Shown here in pieces: positions 34,708 to 44,284 of a stretch of DNA of 64,000 nt (positions are counted from its first letter, which is position 1; every line of letters begins with the position of its first letter). The DNA comes from Zoogloea oleivorans (lineage in GTDB: Bacteria > Pseudomonadota > Gammaproteobacteria > Burkholderiales > Rhodocyclaceae), in contig JAOAUC010000014.1 of NCBI GenBank assembly GCA_030157785.1, positions 1-64,000 of the forward strand, given 5' to 3'. The notes under the pieces were generated by a model that had not been told where the DNA came from, searched no databases, and saw nothing but the letters and a program-made list of their open reading frames with translations. Both the position numbers and the translations under genes were made by a program.

Positions 34708-36141
34708 ATGGAATGGGATTACGACGTGATTGTCGTGGGTGGCGGCGGCGCCGGTCTGGCTGCCGCGCTGATGGCTCACCAGGAAGGCGCCTCGTGCATG
34801 ATCGTCGAGGCCGACGGCAAGCTGGGCGGGGCTACCGCCCAGTCCGGCGGGGTGTTCTACGCTGCCGGCACGAGCGTGCAGCGGGCGGCGGGCATTGCCA
34901 ACGACACGCCCCAGGACATGTACGACTACCTGATGACCCTCAACCGCTGGAAGCTGCGGCCCGACCTGATCCGCTACTACGCCGAGCACAGCGCCGAGGC
35001 GCTCGAATGGCTGATCAGTCTGGGCGCCGAGTTTCCGAAGGAATGGCTGGTCAAGTCGGGCGTCGACAGCGTGGCCCGCGGCCATTCCAGCCAGGGAGCC
35101 GGTTCGGGCATTGCCGATGCGCTGATCAATGCCGCTGGGGCCAAGGGCATCGACACGGCGGTCGGCAGCCGCGTCGAAGAGCTGCTCTTCGAGGACGGCC
35201 GGGTGGTCGGCATTCGTGCGGCGGGGGCCGAGATCCACGCCCCGACGGTGATCATCACCACCGGCGGTTTCGGCAACAACCCCGAGATGCTCCAGCGCCT
35301 GTATCCGTCGGCCTGCCACGGCGAGTGGACCTGGGCGGTGCACAAGGACGTGCCCTACGTGCTGGGCGACGGCATCACGCTGGCCGAAAAACTCGGCGCC
35401 GGTGTGGTCGGCTTTGATACCGGGCTGGTGCTGCCGACCTCCGGCTTCAGCAAGTCGCTGGAAGCCTTTCTGCCGCCGTGGATCATCGCGGTGAACCAGG
35501 AGGGTTCGCGCTTCATGTCCGAGCTGTCGCCCTACAGCGTGTGCGGCTACCTGCTCAACGAGCAGACCGGGCGCCGCGCCTGGGCCGTTTTCGACGAGAA
35601 GGCGCTGGTCGAAGCCAGCACCAACACCAAGTACCTCGACCCCTACAACGCCGGCATCAGCATTCCGACCTGGGAAGAGCCGACCCTGCGCGAGCAGGTC
35701 AAAAAGGGCCGCGTGAAAGTGGCCGACAGCCTGCAGGCGCTGGCCGCCCAGGTGGGTATCGACGGCCTGGCGCTGGAGCAGACCGTGGCCGGCTACAACG
35801 CCGACTGCGACCAGGGTTGCGATTCGATGTTCTTCAAGAAGGCCCCGGACTACTTCCCGATCCGCCAGGCGCCGTATTACGCGGTGGAAATCCGCTCGGC
35901 CATCATCGGCCTGACCGCCGCCGGTCTCGACATCGACAGGCAGGCGCGGGTGCTCGACGCCCACAAGCGGCCGATTCCCGGCCTGTATGCGGCGGGCGAA
36001 GTGCTCGGCTGCTTCCATGGTGAACGCTACGGCGGTGGCGGTTTGTCGATCGGCAACGCGGTGGTCTTCGGCCGGCTGGCTGGCACCGAGGCGGGCCGGG
36101 CCGCCGTGGCGGCGCGCGCTGACGAAGGCGTCGCAGCATGA
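34708..36141 (+). CDS. FAD-dependent dehydrogenase (3-ketosteroid dehydrogenase/fumarate reductase-like)
   Basis: A 477-residue cytoplasmic FAD_binding_2 protein: dinucleotide motif VVGGGGAGLAAALMAH (residues 8-23), GGATAQSGGVFYAAG, and the closing flavin loop PGLYAAGEVLGCFHGERYGGGGLS. No signal sequence, unlike its relative at 25415. Enzymes of this fold add or remove hydrogens next to a keto group. AGAGGAGG precedes the ATG; the stop overlaps the following SDR start (ATGA). Confidence 0.88.
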   Translation: MEWDYDVIVVGGGGAGLAAALMAHQEGASCMIVEADGKLGGATAQSGGVFYAAGTSVQRAAGIANDTPQDMYDYLMTLNRWKLRPDLIRYYAEHSAEALEWLISLGAEFPKEWLVKSGVDSVARGHSSQGAGSGIADALINAAGAKGIDTAVGSRVEELLFEDGRVVGIRAAGAEIHAPTVIITTGGFGNNPEMLQRLYPSACHGEWTWAVHKDVPYVLGDGITLAEKLGAGVVGFDTGLVLPTSGFSKSLEAFLPPWIIAVNQEGSRFMSELSPYSVCGYLLNEQTGRRAWAVFDEKALVEASTNTKYLDPYNAGISIPTWEEPTLREQVKKGRVKVADSLQALAAQVGIDGLALEQTVAGYNADCDQGCDSMFFKKAPDYFPIRQAPYYAVEIRSAIIGLTAAGLDIDRQARVLDAHKRPIPGLYAAGEVLGCFHGERYGGGGLSIGNAVVFGRLAGTEAGRAAVAARADEGVAA

Positions 36142-36926
36142 AGCGCCTCGACGGCAAGGTTGTGCTGATTACCGGCGGCGCCCGCGGCATGGGGGCGACG
36201 ATGGCGCGGCTGTTTCACGCCGAGGGCGCCCGGGTGGCGCTGGCCGACATTCTGGATGCCGAAGGCGCTGCGCTGGTCGCCGAGCTGGGCGAGGGCGCCT
36301 GCTACCAGCATCTCGACGTGACCGACGAAGCCGGCTGGCTGCACGCCGTGGCAGCGGTGGTCGAACGCTGGGGGCGCCTCGACGGGCTGGTGAACAACGC
36401 CGGCACCAACTTCGCCGAAGCGCTCACCGACACCGCGCTGGCGGACTTCCGGCGGGTGCTCGACGTGAACCTCGTCGGGCCCTTCCTTGGCATCAAGCAC
36501 GCCGGGGCGGTGATGGCCGGGCAGGGCGGCGGGGGCATCGTCAACATCTCGTCCATCGGCGGCATGACGGCGTGGAACGCCATGGGCGCCTATTGCGCCA
36601 GCAAGTGGGGTGTGCGTGGCCTGTCGCGGGTGGCGGCGATGGAGCTGGGCCACCGGGGCGTGCGGGTCAATTCGATTCATCCGGGCGGGGTGAACACGGC
36701 CATGGGCAACATGTTCGACGGCGATACCGAGGCCCTCAACCGGGCCTACCAGGGCCAGCCGGTGCAGCGCATCGGCGCGCCGGAGGAGATCGCCCGCATG
36801 GCCTTGTTCCTGCTGAGCGACGAGGCGTCGTATGTGTGCGGGGCCGAGATGGTGGTGGATGGCGGCAACCTCGCCGGCCGTTACTTCGAGGGCCTGCCCG
36901 GTGCCCCGGCAAGCAAACCCACCTGA
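36138..36926 (+). CDS. Short-chain dehydrogenase/reductase
   Basis: A 262-residue classical SDR with TGGARGMG (12-19), NNAG, Ser in ISSIGG, YCASK active site and the VVDGGN ending, similar in style to 3-alpha/20-beta-hydroxysteroid and glucose dehydrogenase-like members. Translationally coupled to the FAD dehydrogenase by an ATGA overlap. Last gene before an 84-base gap with a half-site of the regulon motif. Confidence 0.9.
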   Translation: MKRLDGKVVLITGGARGMGATMARLFHAEGARVALADILDAEGAALVAELGEGACYQHLDVTDEAGWLHAVAAVVERWGRLDGLVNNAGTNFAEALTDTALADFRRVLDVNLVGPFLGIKHAGAVMAGQGGGGIVNISSIGGMTAWNAMGAYCASKWGVRGLSRVAAMELGHRGVRVNSIHPGGVNTAMGNMFDGDTEALNRAYQGQPVQRIGAPEEIARMALFLLSDEASYVCGAEMVVDGGNLAGRYFEGLPGAPASKPT

Positions 36927-36977
36927 AACGGTAGTTGTTAAACCGCCGGACTTGGGTCGATACTTCGGTCCACAAAA

Positions 36978-36985
36978 AAACAAAC
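36978..36985. promoter_or_regulatory. Half-site AAACAAAC of the regulon motif
   Basis: AAAAAAACAAAC directly precedes the second Rieske gene (start 37011), 26 bases away; the matching GTTT arm is missing. It may be a weak or half operator or chance. The gap 36927-37010 has no other recognisable signal except AAGGAGCGAG before the ATG. Confidence 0.25.
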
Positions 36986-37010
36986 CTGCCTGATCTAAGG
37001 AGCGAGACAA

Positions 37011-38216
37011 ATGGACGACGTCAAAGTTTATAAGGAAATCATCAAGCGCCTGCTGGTGCACGTGGACAACGGCACCGTGGACAGCGCCCCCGAAGCCTAC
37101 CGCCAGCCGACCTCGGTGTACACCGACCCGGCCCTGCTCGCGCAGGAGAAGGCCACCATCTTCCGCGACGAGCCGCAGCTGATCTGCTTCTCGAGCGACC
37201 TGCCTGAAAAGGGCAGCTTCTTCACCTACGACGACCTCGGCGTGCCGGTCCTGCTGACCCGCGACAACGACGGCAAGGTGAATGCCTTCCTCAATGCCTG
37301 TACCCACCGCGCGGCGCGTCTCAAGGAAGGCTGCGGCAAGACCAACTCGCTGAGCTGCCCGTACCACGCCTGGGGCTTCGACCTGAAGGGCAAGCTGCGC
37401 GCCGTGTATGAAGAGAAGACCTTCGGCAACATCGAGAAGTCCCTCTACGACCTGGTCAAGCTGCCGGTGGAAGAGAAGTACGGAATGATCTTTGCCGGCA
37501 TGCACCCGGACGTCGAGATTTCCATCGACAAGATCCTCGGCGACATGGCCCCGGTTTTCGAGATGTGGGACCTGGGCAACACCACCTTCGTGAATACCCA
37601 CGAATGGAAGCTCGACACCAACTGGAAGCTGGCGCTCGACACGTTCTGCGAGGGCTACCACTTCCTGGCGCTGCACAAGAACACCCTCGGCGGCATCTCC
37701 ATCGGCAACATGTCGATCTTCGACACCTTCGGGCCGGAAGGGCGCAACCATCGCCTGGCCTTCCCGAACGAGAGCATCAAGCGTCTCAAGGACATCCCCG
37801 AAGCCGACTGGAGCCTGGACATCTTCAACGACTTCCAGCTGGTGCACTTCATCTACCCGAACATCTCGTTGCTGGTGTCGCCGGTGTCGATCGAGTTCTT
37901 CAAGCTCTACCCGGGCGACACCCCGGGCCAGCACCGCACCATCTTCCGCAGCTACACCCGCGCGAAGGACGGCAGGGGCTGGGACGGCAACGACCCGCAA
38001 GCGCACTTCGAATTCATCTGCAAGGTGGTGGACGAGGAGGATTACTGGGTCAGCGCCAACGTGATGAAGAACCTCAAGACCGGCATGCTCCAGTACAGCA
38101 CCTTCGGCCGCAACGAACCGGCCCTGCAGAACATGCACAAGGCTTTCCTGCGCGGCATCGGGCAGACCCCGGTGGAAGCTCCGCTGGCCAGGGCCGGCGT
38201 CAAGGTGATCGGCTGA
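37011..38216 (+). CDS. Rieske non-heme iron oxygenase, alpha subunit
   Basis: A 401-residue oxygenase large subunit. Rieske ligands: CTHRAARL and CPYHAWGF (about 99-122). Catalytic iron region: FCEGYHFLALHKN. The sequence is clearly distinct from the one at 21380 and from that at 58323, so the three are not recent duplicates. No beta subunit or ferredoxin adjoins. AAGGAGCGAG precedes the ATG. Substrate cannot be assigned. Confidence 0.9.
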   Translation: MDDVKVYKEIIKRLLVHVDNGTVDSAPEAYRQPTSVYTDPALLAQEKATIFRDEPQLICFSSDLPEKGSFFTYDDLGVPVLLTRDNDGKVNAFLNACTHRAARLKEGCGKTNSLSCPYHAWGFDLKGKLRAVYEEKTFGNIEKSLYDLVKLPVEEKYGMIFAGMHPDVEISIDKILGDMAPVFEMWDLGNTTFVNTHEWKLDTNWKLALDTFCEGYHFLALHKNTLGGISIGNMSIFDTFGPEGRNHRLAFPNESIKRLKDIPEADWSLDIFNDFQLVHFIYPNISLLVSPVSIEFFKLYPGDTPGQHRTIFRSYTRAKDGRGWDGNDPQAHFEFICKVVDEEDYWVSANVMKNLKTGMLQYSTFGRNEPALQNMHKAFLRGIGQTPVEAPLARAGVKVIG

Positions 38217-38240
38217 ACGACGCGTTCAGGCGCATGGAAT

Positions 38241-38260
38241 GGGTGGCCTGGGAGCCACCC
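38241..38260. terminator. Stem-loop after the Rieske gene
   Basis: GGGTGGC and GCCACCC, a perfect 7-bp stem with a six-base loop, 24 bases after the Rieske stop. Probably a transcription end signal although no T-run follows. Confidence 0.45.
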
Positions 38261-38309
38261 AAAGTGGGGTCACGGTTTCGCCTGACTGTGGTGGTAACAT
38301 CCCCCGCCC

Positions 38310-39923
38310 ATGAATATCCGCCGCCTTCCCCACAGTATCGTCGTCCGCCTCATCATGCTTGGGCTGGGCATCGTATTGTGTGGCACGGCGGTGCGTTATG
38401 TTGCCCTGACGGGCTTTCTGCGCGAAGACCTGGGCACCGTGGTGGCCGCCCAGCAACTGGCGCTGGCCACCTATGTGGCGCGGGACGTGGACTACAAGAT
38501 CAGCCAGCGCCGTTTGCTCCTCGACCGGCTGGCCGCGGCCCTGCCGGTCGATCTGCTCGGCCGGCCGGCGCGCCTGGACGCCTGGCTGGCCGAGCGTCAC
38601 GAATTGCAGCCCCTGTTTTCCTATGGCTTGTTCGTGGTCGACTCCCGCGGGCGTGTGTTGGCGGATTTTCCCAAGCGTCCGGCGCGGGCCACGATCAACT
38701 ATTCCGACCGGGACTATGTCCGGGCTGCGCTGGCCGGTGAATCGTTCATCGGCCGCGCGGTGCTCGGCCAGATTGCGAAGGTGCCGGTGCTGCCGATGTC
38801 TGCGCCGGTGAAGAATGCCCGCGGCGAGGTGCACGCGGTGCTCGTCGGCGTCACCGAACTCGCGGCGCCGGGCTTTCTCGATCTGCTCCAGCACAGCAGG
38901 ATTGGTGAAACCGGCGGGTTTCTGCTGGTCTCCCCGCGGGATCGCCTCTTCGTTGCCGCCACCCAGCCCGAGCTGATCCTGCGGCCCACGCCACCGGTCG
39001 GTGCCAACACGCTGCACGACCGCGCCATGGCGGGTTTTCGGGGCACTGGCGTGACGCTCAATGCGCAGGGCGTCGAGGACGTGTCGGCGATCGTCTCGGT
39101 GCCCAGCACCGGCTGGTTCGTGGTGGCCCGCCTGCCTACCGCCGAAGCCTTCGTGACCGTCGACCGGACCCAACGCTATCTCGTCCGGAATGCCGGGCTG
39201 GGTGTATCAGGTTTTCTGCTGCTCCTCGCCGTGGGTCTCTACTTTGTATTTCGTCCTCTGTTGCGCGCCGCCGAGCACGCCGACCGCATGACCCACGGCG
39301 AAGCGCCGCTGGAGCCCCTGCCGGTCGTGCGCAACGACGAAGTGGGCCACCTCACCTCGGCCTTCAACCGCCTGCTGCGCAAGTTGACCGATACCCAGAC
39401 CGAACTGGCCCGGATCGCCCACCACGACTCCCTGACCGGCCTGCCCAACCGGGTGCTGCTGGCCGACCGGCTCACCCAGGCGCTGGCCCAGGCCCGCCGC
39501 AAGGGTTCGCGGCTGGCCCTGCTGTTCCTCGACCTCGATGGCTTCAAGCCGATCAACGACACCCTGGGCCACGACGCCGGCGACGAGGCCTTGCGCCAGG
39601 TCGCACAGCGCCTGGGCGGCATCGTGCGCCAGGCCGATACCCTGGCCCGTATCGGCGGCGACGAATTCATCGTGCTGATTTGCGACCTGGACGACAGCGC
39701 CGAAGCGGCCGCCTGCACCGTTGCGGCCAAGTGCATCAGCGCCATGCAGGCCCCGTTTCCGTTGCGCGGGGAAAACCGCGCGCTCGGCGTATCCATCGGG
39801 GTGGTTCTGAGCCATGGCGATGACACCCCCGACGCCTTGCTGCTGGCCGCCGACCAGGCCATGTATCAGGCCAAGGACGCCGGCCGTGGCTGCTACGTGC
39901 TGGGCCGCACGCCGCCGGTTTAG
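38310..39923 (+). CDS. Membrane diguanylate cyclase with periplasmic sensor domain
   Basis: A 537-residue protein: TM1 about 11-30, a periplasmic dCache-like sensor (about 40-295), TM2 about 295-315, HAMP-like linker (PLLRAAEHADRMTHGE), and a GGDEF domain from about 370. The active site is intact (RIGGDEFIVL) and a product-inhibition I-site RQAD lies five residues before it. Makes c-di-GMP in response to an external signal. Stands alone between an operon end and the convergent LysR gene. Confidence 0.92.
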   Translation: MNIRRLPHSIVVRLIMLGLGIVLCGTAVRYVALTGFLREDLGTVVAAQQLALATYVARDVDYKISQRRLLLDRLAAALPVDLLGRPARLDAWLAERHELQPLFSYGLFVVDSRGRVLADFPKRPARATINYSDRDYVRAALAGESFIGRAVLGQIAKVPVLPMSAPVKNARGEVHAVLVGVTELAAPGFLDLLQHSRIGETGGFLLVSPRDRLFVAATQPELILRPTPPVGANTLHDRAMAGFRGTGVTLNAQGVEDVSAIVSVPSTGWFVVARLPTAEAFVTVDRTQRYLVRNAGLGVSGFLLLLAVGLYFVFRPLLRAAEHADRMTHGEAPLEPLPVVRNDEVGHLTSAFNRLLRKLTDTQTELARIAHHDSLTGLPNRVLLADRLTQALAQARRKGSRLALLFLDLDGFKPINDTLGHDAGDEALRQVAQRLGGIVRQADTLARIGGDEFIVLICDLDDSAEAAACTVAAKCISAMQAPFPLRGENRALGVSIGVVLSHGDDTPDALLLAADQAMYQAKDAGRGCYVLGRTPPV

Positions 39924-39964
39924 CGCGGTGCCTGCAAATAACCACGGTTTCTGTCGAAGGCGAT

Positions 39965-40870
39965 TTACGCGTTCGCCGACGCCCCCGCACACACCGCCCT
40001 GACGTGGCCGCGCAGCCAGTGATGCGCCGGGTCGGCATCCAGCCTGGGGTGCCAGAGCAGTGAAACCGTGATCTCCGGTGTGGAAACCGGCAGGGGAAAG
40101 CTGTGCATGCCGGCGCGCAGGTTTCCGGTGTGCCGTGCGGGCACACTGGCGATCAGGTCGGAGGCCCGGGCCAGGGCCAGTGCGGTCGAAAAGCCCCCGA
40201 CGATGGTGACGATTTCGCGCTCCAGCCCCAGGGCGCTCAAGGCTTCATCAATCGGCCCCCGGCGGAGCCCCTGTCGCGATACGCAGATGTGCCTGCCGGC
40301 GGCATAGCGGGCCGGCGTGATCTCGCCCTGGTTCAGCGGGTGATCACGGTGCACGACGCCCACGAAGCGGTCGCGGAACAAGGCCTGCACGCGCAGTTCC
40401 GGCGCCGTCGTCTTCCCCACGACGCCGGTTTCCAGATCGACGATCCCGTCGCGCAGGGGCGTGCTGTCCTTGTCGGGTTTCTGCACGAAGCACAGCCGCA
40501 CGCCGGGGGCTTCCGCGCCGACGCGGGCGATGAGTTCCGGTCCGAAGTTCTCCACGAAGCCTTCACTGGTGCGCAGCGTGAAGGTTCTGACCAGCTGCGC
40601 GAGCCTGAGCGCCTCGACGGGGCGCAGAACGGCTTCGGCATCCTGCACGAGCTGGCCGACCCGCTCGCGCAGTTCGATGGCCCGGGGCGTGGGCACCAGG
40701 CCGCGCCCGGCCCTGACCAGTAGCGGGTCGCCCGTCGTCTCGCGCAAGCGCGCCAGGGCCCGGCTCATCGCCGACGGGCTCAGCCGCAAGCGCCGGGCAG
40801 CGCGGGCAACGCTGCCTTCGGCGAGCAGCACATCGAGGGTGACAAGCAGGTTCAGATCGGGTGTCGACAT
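39965..40870 (-). CDS. LysR-family transcriptional regulator
   Basis: A 301-residue LysR protein, helix-turn-helix at about 20-40 (SVARAARRLRLSPSAMSRALARLRE), followed by a periplasmic-binding-like effector domain. The start at 40870 (MSTPDLNLL) is chosen over an upstream ATG 51 bases earlier because it is the canonical LysR N-terminus. It is divergent from the MFS gene with a 72-base gap, so it probably controls that exporter. Confidence 0.9.
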   Translation of the reverse strand: MSTPDLNLLVTLDVLLAEGSVARAARRLRLSPSAMSRALARLRETTGDPLLVRAGRGLVPTPRAIELRERVGQLVQDAEAVLRPVEALRLAQLVRTFTLRTSEGFVENFGPELIARVGAEAPGVRLCFVQKPDKDSTPLRDGIVDLETGVVGKTTAPELRVQALFRDRFVGVVHRDHPLNQGEITPARYAAGRHICVSRQGLRRGPIDEALSALGLEREIVTIVGGFSTALALARASDLIASVPARHTGNLRAGMHSFPLPVSTPEITVSLLWHPRLDADPAHHWLRGHVRAVCAGASANA

Positions 40871-40942
40871 GGCGTCGGGTGCATCAATAAAGTGCAAATG
40901 CTGCGTCTTCCGCCATGTCATGTAAAGGCCTACGCTTCAATC

Positions 40943-42343
40943 ATGATGAAGACAAATGTGGAACCCACCCCTGCTGCCCGCGGCGCGCTCGCCGGCCTTT
41001 CGCTGTCCGTGTTGCTGTCGTCCCTCGGCACCAGCATTGCCAACGTGGCCTTGCCAAATCTGGCGCAGGCCTTCGATGCGTCCTTCCAGCAGGTCCAGTG
41101 GGTCGTCCTTGCCTATCTTCTCGCCATCACCACCCTGATCGTCAGCGTCGGACGGCTTGGTGACATCACCGGCCGCCGGCGCTTGCTGCTGGCCGGCATC
41201 TTCCTGTTCACGGTGGCATCGGGCCTGTGCGGCCTTGCGCCGACGCTGTGGCTGCTGATTGCCGCCCGGGCCCTGCAGGGGCTTGGTGCCGCGATCATGA
41301 TGGCCCTCACCATGGCGTTTGTCGGCGAGACGGTTCCGAAGGAAAAAGCCGGCAGCGCCATGGGTCTGCTCGGAACGATGTCCGCGATTGGCACGGCGCT
41401 CGGCCCCTCACTCGGTGGCGTGCTGATCGCCGGACTCGGCTGGCGGGCGATCTTTCTCATCAATCTGCCGCTGGGCCTTCTGACGCTTTATCTCGCGCAT
41501 CGCCATCTGCCCGGCGAGCGCCGCGAGCCGACAGGCGTGCGTGCCGGCTTTGACCACACGGGCACGCTGCTGCTGGCGCTGACCCTCGCCGCCTACGCGC
41601 TGGCGATGACGATCGGGCGTGGCCGCTTCGGCCCGCTCAACGGGGTTTTGCTGCTGGCCGCGGCCGGCGGTGTCGGCCTCTTCGTGCGTGCCGAGGCGAG
41701 GGCCATATCGCCGCTGATCCGCCTGGCGATGTTCGGCGATCGCGGGCTGAGTACGAGCCTCGCCACGAGCATGCTGGTGTCGACGGTGATGATGGCGACG
41801 CTGGTGGTCGGGCCCTTCTATCTCTCGCGGGCGCTCGGGCTCGATACGGCGCTGGTCGGACTCGTGTTGTCGGTCGGTCCGCTCGTTGCGGCGCTGACCG
41901 GCGTGCCAGCGGGGCGTCTTGCCGACCGGTTTGGCGCCCCGCGGGTGAGCCGCGTCGGGCTCATCGGCATGGCGGCCGGGGCCTGCACGCTGTCCATGCT
42001 GCCGACGATGCTCGGTATCCCCGGCTACATCGCGCCCCTGGTCGTCATCACCGCCAGCTATGCGCTGTTCCAGACGGCCAACAACACCGCCGTCATGGCC
42101 GGTGTCGGCCCGGACCAGCGGGGTGCCGTTTCCGGCCTGCTCAACCTGTCGCGCAACCTGGGGCTCATCACCGGGGCGTCGGCCATGGGGGCGGTGTTTT
42201 CGCTGGCGTCGGAGACGAGCGACATCGCATCCGCGCCCCCCGAGGCCGTTGCCCGCGGCATGCGGATCACCTTTGCCTTTGCGGCGGGCTTGATCGTCGT
42301 CGCACTGGCCATTCGCCCCCGAATCAGGCCAGGCGCTGGTTGA
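40943..42343 (+). CDS. MFS drug exporter (DHA2-like)
   Basis: A 466-residue major facilitator transporter, EmrB/QacA group: N-terminal TIANVALPNLAQAF-type segment (TSIANVALPNLAQAF), motif A GRLGDITGRRRLLLAG (about 70), and helix 5 motif C region (GPSLGGVLIAGLGWRAIFLINLPLG). Thirteen to fourteen membrane helices expected. Two adjacent ATGs (40943, 40946). Its 3' end overlaps the convergent gene at 42324 by 20 bases. Confidence 0.9.
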   Translation: MMKTNVEPTPAARGALAGLSLSVLLSSLGTSIANVALPNLAQAFDASFQQVQWVVLAYLLAITTLIVSVGRLGDITGRRRLLLAGIFLFTVASGLCGLAPTLWLLIAARALQGLGAAIMMALTMAFVGETVPKEKAGSAMGLLGTMSAIGTALGPSLGGVLIAGLGWRAIFLINLPLGLLTLYLAHRHLPGERREPTGVRAGFDHTGTLLLALTLAAYALAMTIGRGRFGPLNGVLLLAAAGGVGLFVRAEARAISPLIRLAMFGDRGLSTSLATSMLVSTVMMATLVVGPFYLSRALGLDTALVGLVLSVGPLVAALTGVPAGRLADRFGAPRVSRVGLIGMAAGACTLSMLPTMLGIPGYIAPLVVITASYALFQTANNTAVMAGVGPDQRGAVSGLLNLSRNLGLITGASAMGAVFSLASETSDIASAPPEAVARGMRITFAFAAGLIVVALAIRPRIRPGAG

Positions 42344-42836
42344 TGCGACGCGCGATCTCGGGTGGGGCCTGAAAATGTGCCTTGTAGCGGCTTCGTCCGC
42401 AGGTGCTGTCCTCGGCATTCCACAGCAACTGGTTGGTCAGAAAAATCGCGTGAAGGTTGTCATTCACCTGCGGAAACTTTGCTGCCATCGGGTCCCAGAC
42501 TCCTGCGTTATTGGCGCCCACCAGGATGGTGTGATCCGCGACAAGCAGGCTGTGCATGAGCCCCCCGTCCTTGTAGAAGCCGATGATGGTGCCCATCGGC
42601 AACTGGTTGAACCCGGCGATGGTCATGATTCTGGGATCGGAGGACTTTACGAGCACTTCGGCATAGACATTCGGCCGAGACCCGACCACGCCTGCAAAGA
42701 GTCGTGCATGTGCATCGTTGGGGACATACTCCGCCGCTTCCAGCCATTCGAGCACCGCGTCATGGCAGGTTGGGCCAAACGTGGCATTGAAGCCTCTCAG
42801 TGCAGTTTGAGCGAGGGCTCTAGGTGTTCCAGGCAT
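42324..42836 (-). CDS. Hypothetical protein
   Basis: A 170-residue protein with no family I recognise. GGAGGTGCGAAG precedes the ATG at 42836. Features: CHDAVLEWL early (a Cys-His pair also found in some cysteine-peptidase-like toxins or immunity-like proteins), then LVVADHTILVGANNAGVWDPMA, a Gly/Asn-rich strand region. No signal peptide or membrane helix. The converging MFS gene overlaps its end. Function unknown. Confidence 0.65.
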   Translation of the reverse strand: MPGTPRALAQTALRGFNATFGPTCHDAVLEWLEAAEYVPNDAHARLFAGVVGSRPNVYAEVLVKSSDPRIMTIAGFNQLPMGTIIGFYKDGGLMHSLLVADHTILVGANNAGVWDPMAAKFPQVNDNLHAIFLTNQLLWNAEDSTCGRSRYKAHFQAPPEIARRINQRLA

Positions 42837-42961
42837 CTTCGCACCTCCAGTCAGAGTGATTGGTGTATCCGGTTCTGGGCTGGAGGCGGCGTTTGCGGCC
42901 TTTGTGCACTCCCGCCATGCGTTTATCGTACTCCTGTATGCGCCGGCAGGAATGGACAGGC

Positions 42962-44284
42962 TCAGCGGAAGGCGAACAGTTCCCGCTCGAAGCGGATCGG
43001 CGGTGTGGCGGGAGATTGCCGGACGGCCTTTTCCAGGGCCAGCCCCCAGCCTTCCGGCCCGCAGAACCACACGCTGCTGCCCGGCTTGGCATGGTGCAGG
43101 ATGTCGCCGATCTCGAAGGGGCCTTGGGTGTCGGTATAGCGCCGGTGCAGGTTGACGCCGGCGGCCTGACACAGCTCCGGGAGCCCGGCCGGATAGGCGT
43201 CGGCGTGGGCTGCGGGGGTGGCGTAGAACAGGTCGACCGGGCGGCCGCTGGGCACATCCTGGCGGGCGAGTTCTTCGAGGCGCGCCAGGAAGGGGGTGAT
43301 GCCGATGCCGCCGGCAATCCAGATTTCTCCGCTGCCGGCCTTGTCGGTGTCGAAAGTGAAGGCACCGTAGGGGCCTTCGAGTCGAACCGCCTGGCCGATG
43401 GTGAGCCGTTCGGCCAACTGGCGGGTGTAGTCGCCGAGGCCCTTGATCGACAGGGTGAGGGTGCCGCTGGCCGGGTTCCACGCATTGGCGAGAGTGAAGG
43501 GATGGGCGCCTTCCGCCGGGTGACCGAAATCGGCCAGCACGTGCTGGCCGGCCTTGTGACCGGGCCATTCGGTGGGGCGGCAGCGCACTTCAAGCACGTC
43601 GTCGGGGTGGCGGGTCAGGCTCTCGATGTGGGCAATGTGCTGTCGGCGGGCGCCGATGCGACCGGAGAGGGACAGCACGGCCGGCACCACGCCGAGGGCG
43701 GCGACGCAGGCCGTCAGCCAGCCCAGGGGGTGTTGCCAGAAGCTCGTCGGCATCAGCATCAGGCCGTGGAAGGCGCCGGCGATGAAAACCAGCGGAAACA
43801 GTTTGTGCACCCAGCGGAAGTAGCGGTAGGGGATGCGCTTCACCAGGGCGATCACCACCAGCGCCAGTAGGATGTAGCCGGCCCATTCGCCCACGTCCTT
43901 GGCCAGGTCAACCCACATGTTTTCCTGCCCCCCGGGCGGGCGCGGGCCGCGCACTGGACGTTCGATGAAGCCGGCCTTGGCGAGGTTCTTGGGCAGCCAT
44001 TCGAGCATCCAGTGGGTGAATACGATCAGCCCGGCGCCGATGCCGATGTGCTTGTGCAGGCGGTACATGTGGTCGAGGCCGCCGAAGAACTTCTCCAAGC
44101 GGGGCGGCCGGGCGGCCAGCACCATGCCGGCGCTCATCCACCACAGGGCAAGGGTGCCGGACAGCAGGATCAGCGCGTGGCGCCAGTCCCACAGGTTCTT
44201 GGCGGAGGCGGTGACGTCGGGTAGGGCGAACGCGGCCCAGACCAGAAGCGGCAGGCCGGCAAGGAAGATAAGGGGGCGTTTCAT
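42962..44284 (-). CDS. Ferric reductase-like transmembrane/FAD-NAD(P)-binding oxidoreductase
   Basis: A 440-residue protein: an N-terminal six-helix heme-binding ferric-reductase-like domain (His-bearing helices [18 protein letters not shown] and [22 protein letters not shown]), then an FAD-binding barrel (HPFTLANAW) and an NAD-binding domain ([21 protein letters not shown]). It moves electrons from NAD(P)H across the membrane to metals or O2, like YedZ/FRE relatives. The start overlaps the OMF stop (ATGA), so it is the last gene of the efflux operon, which is unusual. Confidence 0.87.
   Translation of the reverse strand: MKRPLIFLAGLPLLVWAAFALPDVTASAKNLWDWRHALILLSGTLALWWMSAGMVLAARPPRLEKFFGGLDHMYRLHKHIGIGAGLIVFTHWMLEWLPKNLAKAGFIERPVRGPRPPGGQENMWVDLAKDVGEWAGYILLALVVIALVKRIPYRYFRWVHKLFPLVFIAGAFHGLMLMPTSFWQHPLGWLTACVAALGVVPAVLSLSGRIGARRQHIAHIESLTRHPDDVLEVRCRPTEWPGHKAGQHVLADFGHPAEGAHPFTLANAWNPASGTLTLSIKGLGDYTRQLAERLTIGQAVRLEGPYGAFTFDTDKAGSGEIWIAGGIGITPFLARLEELARQDVPSGRPVDLFYATPAAHADAYPAGLPELCQAAGVNLHRRYTDTQGPFEIGDILHHAKPGSSVWFCGPEGWGLALEKAVRQSPATPPIRFERELFAFR

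Noticed and set aside
42324..43568. A 414-codon frame extending the hypothetical protein at 42324
   Set aside because: The upstream part is out of frame with, and covered by, the ferric-reductase-like gene; GGAGGTG and ATG at 42836 give a natural start.
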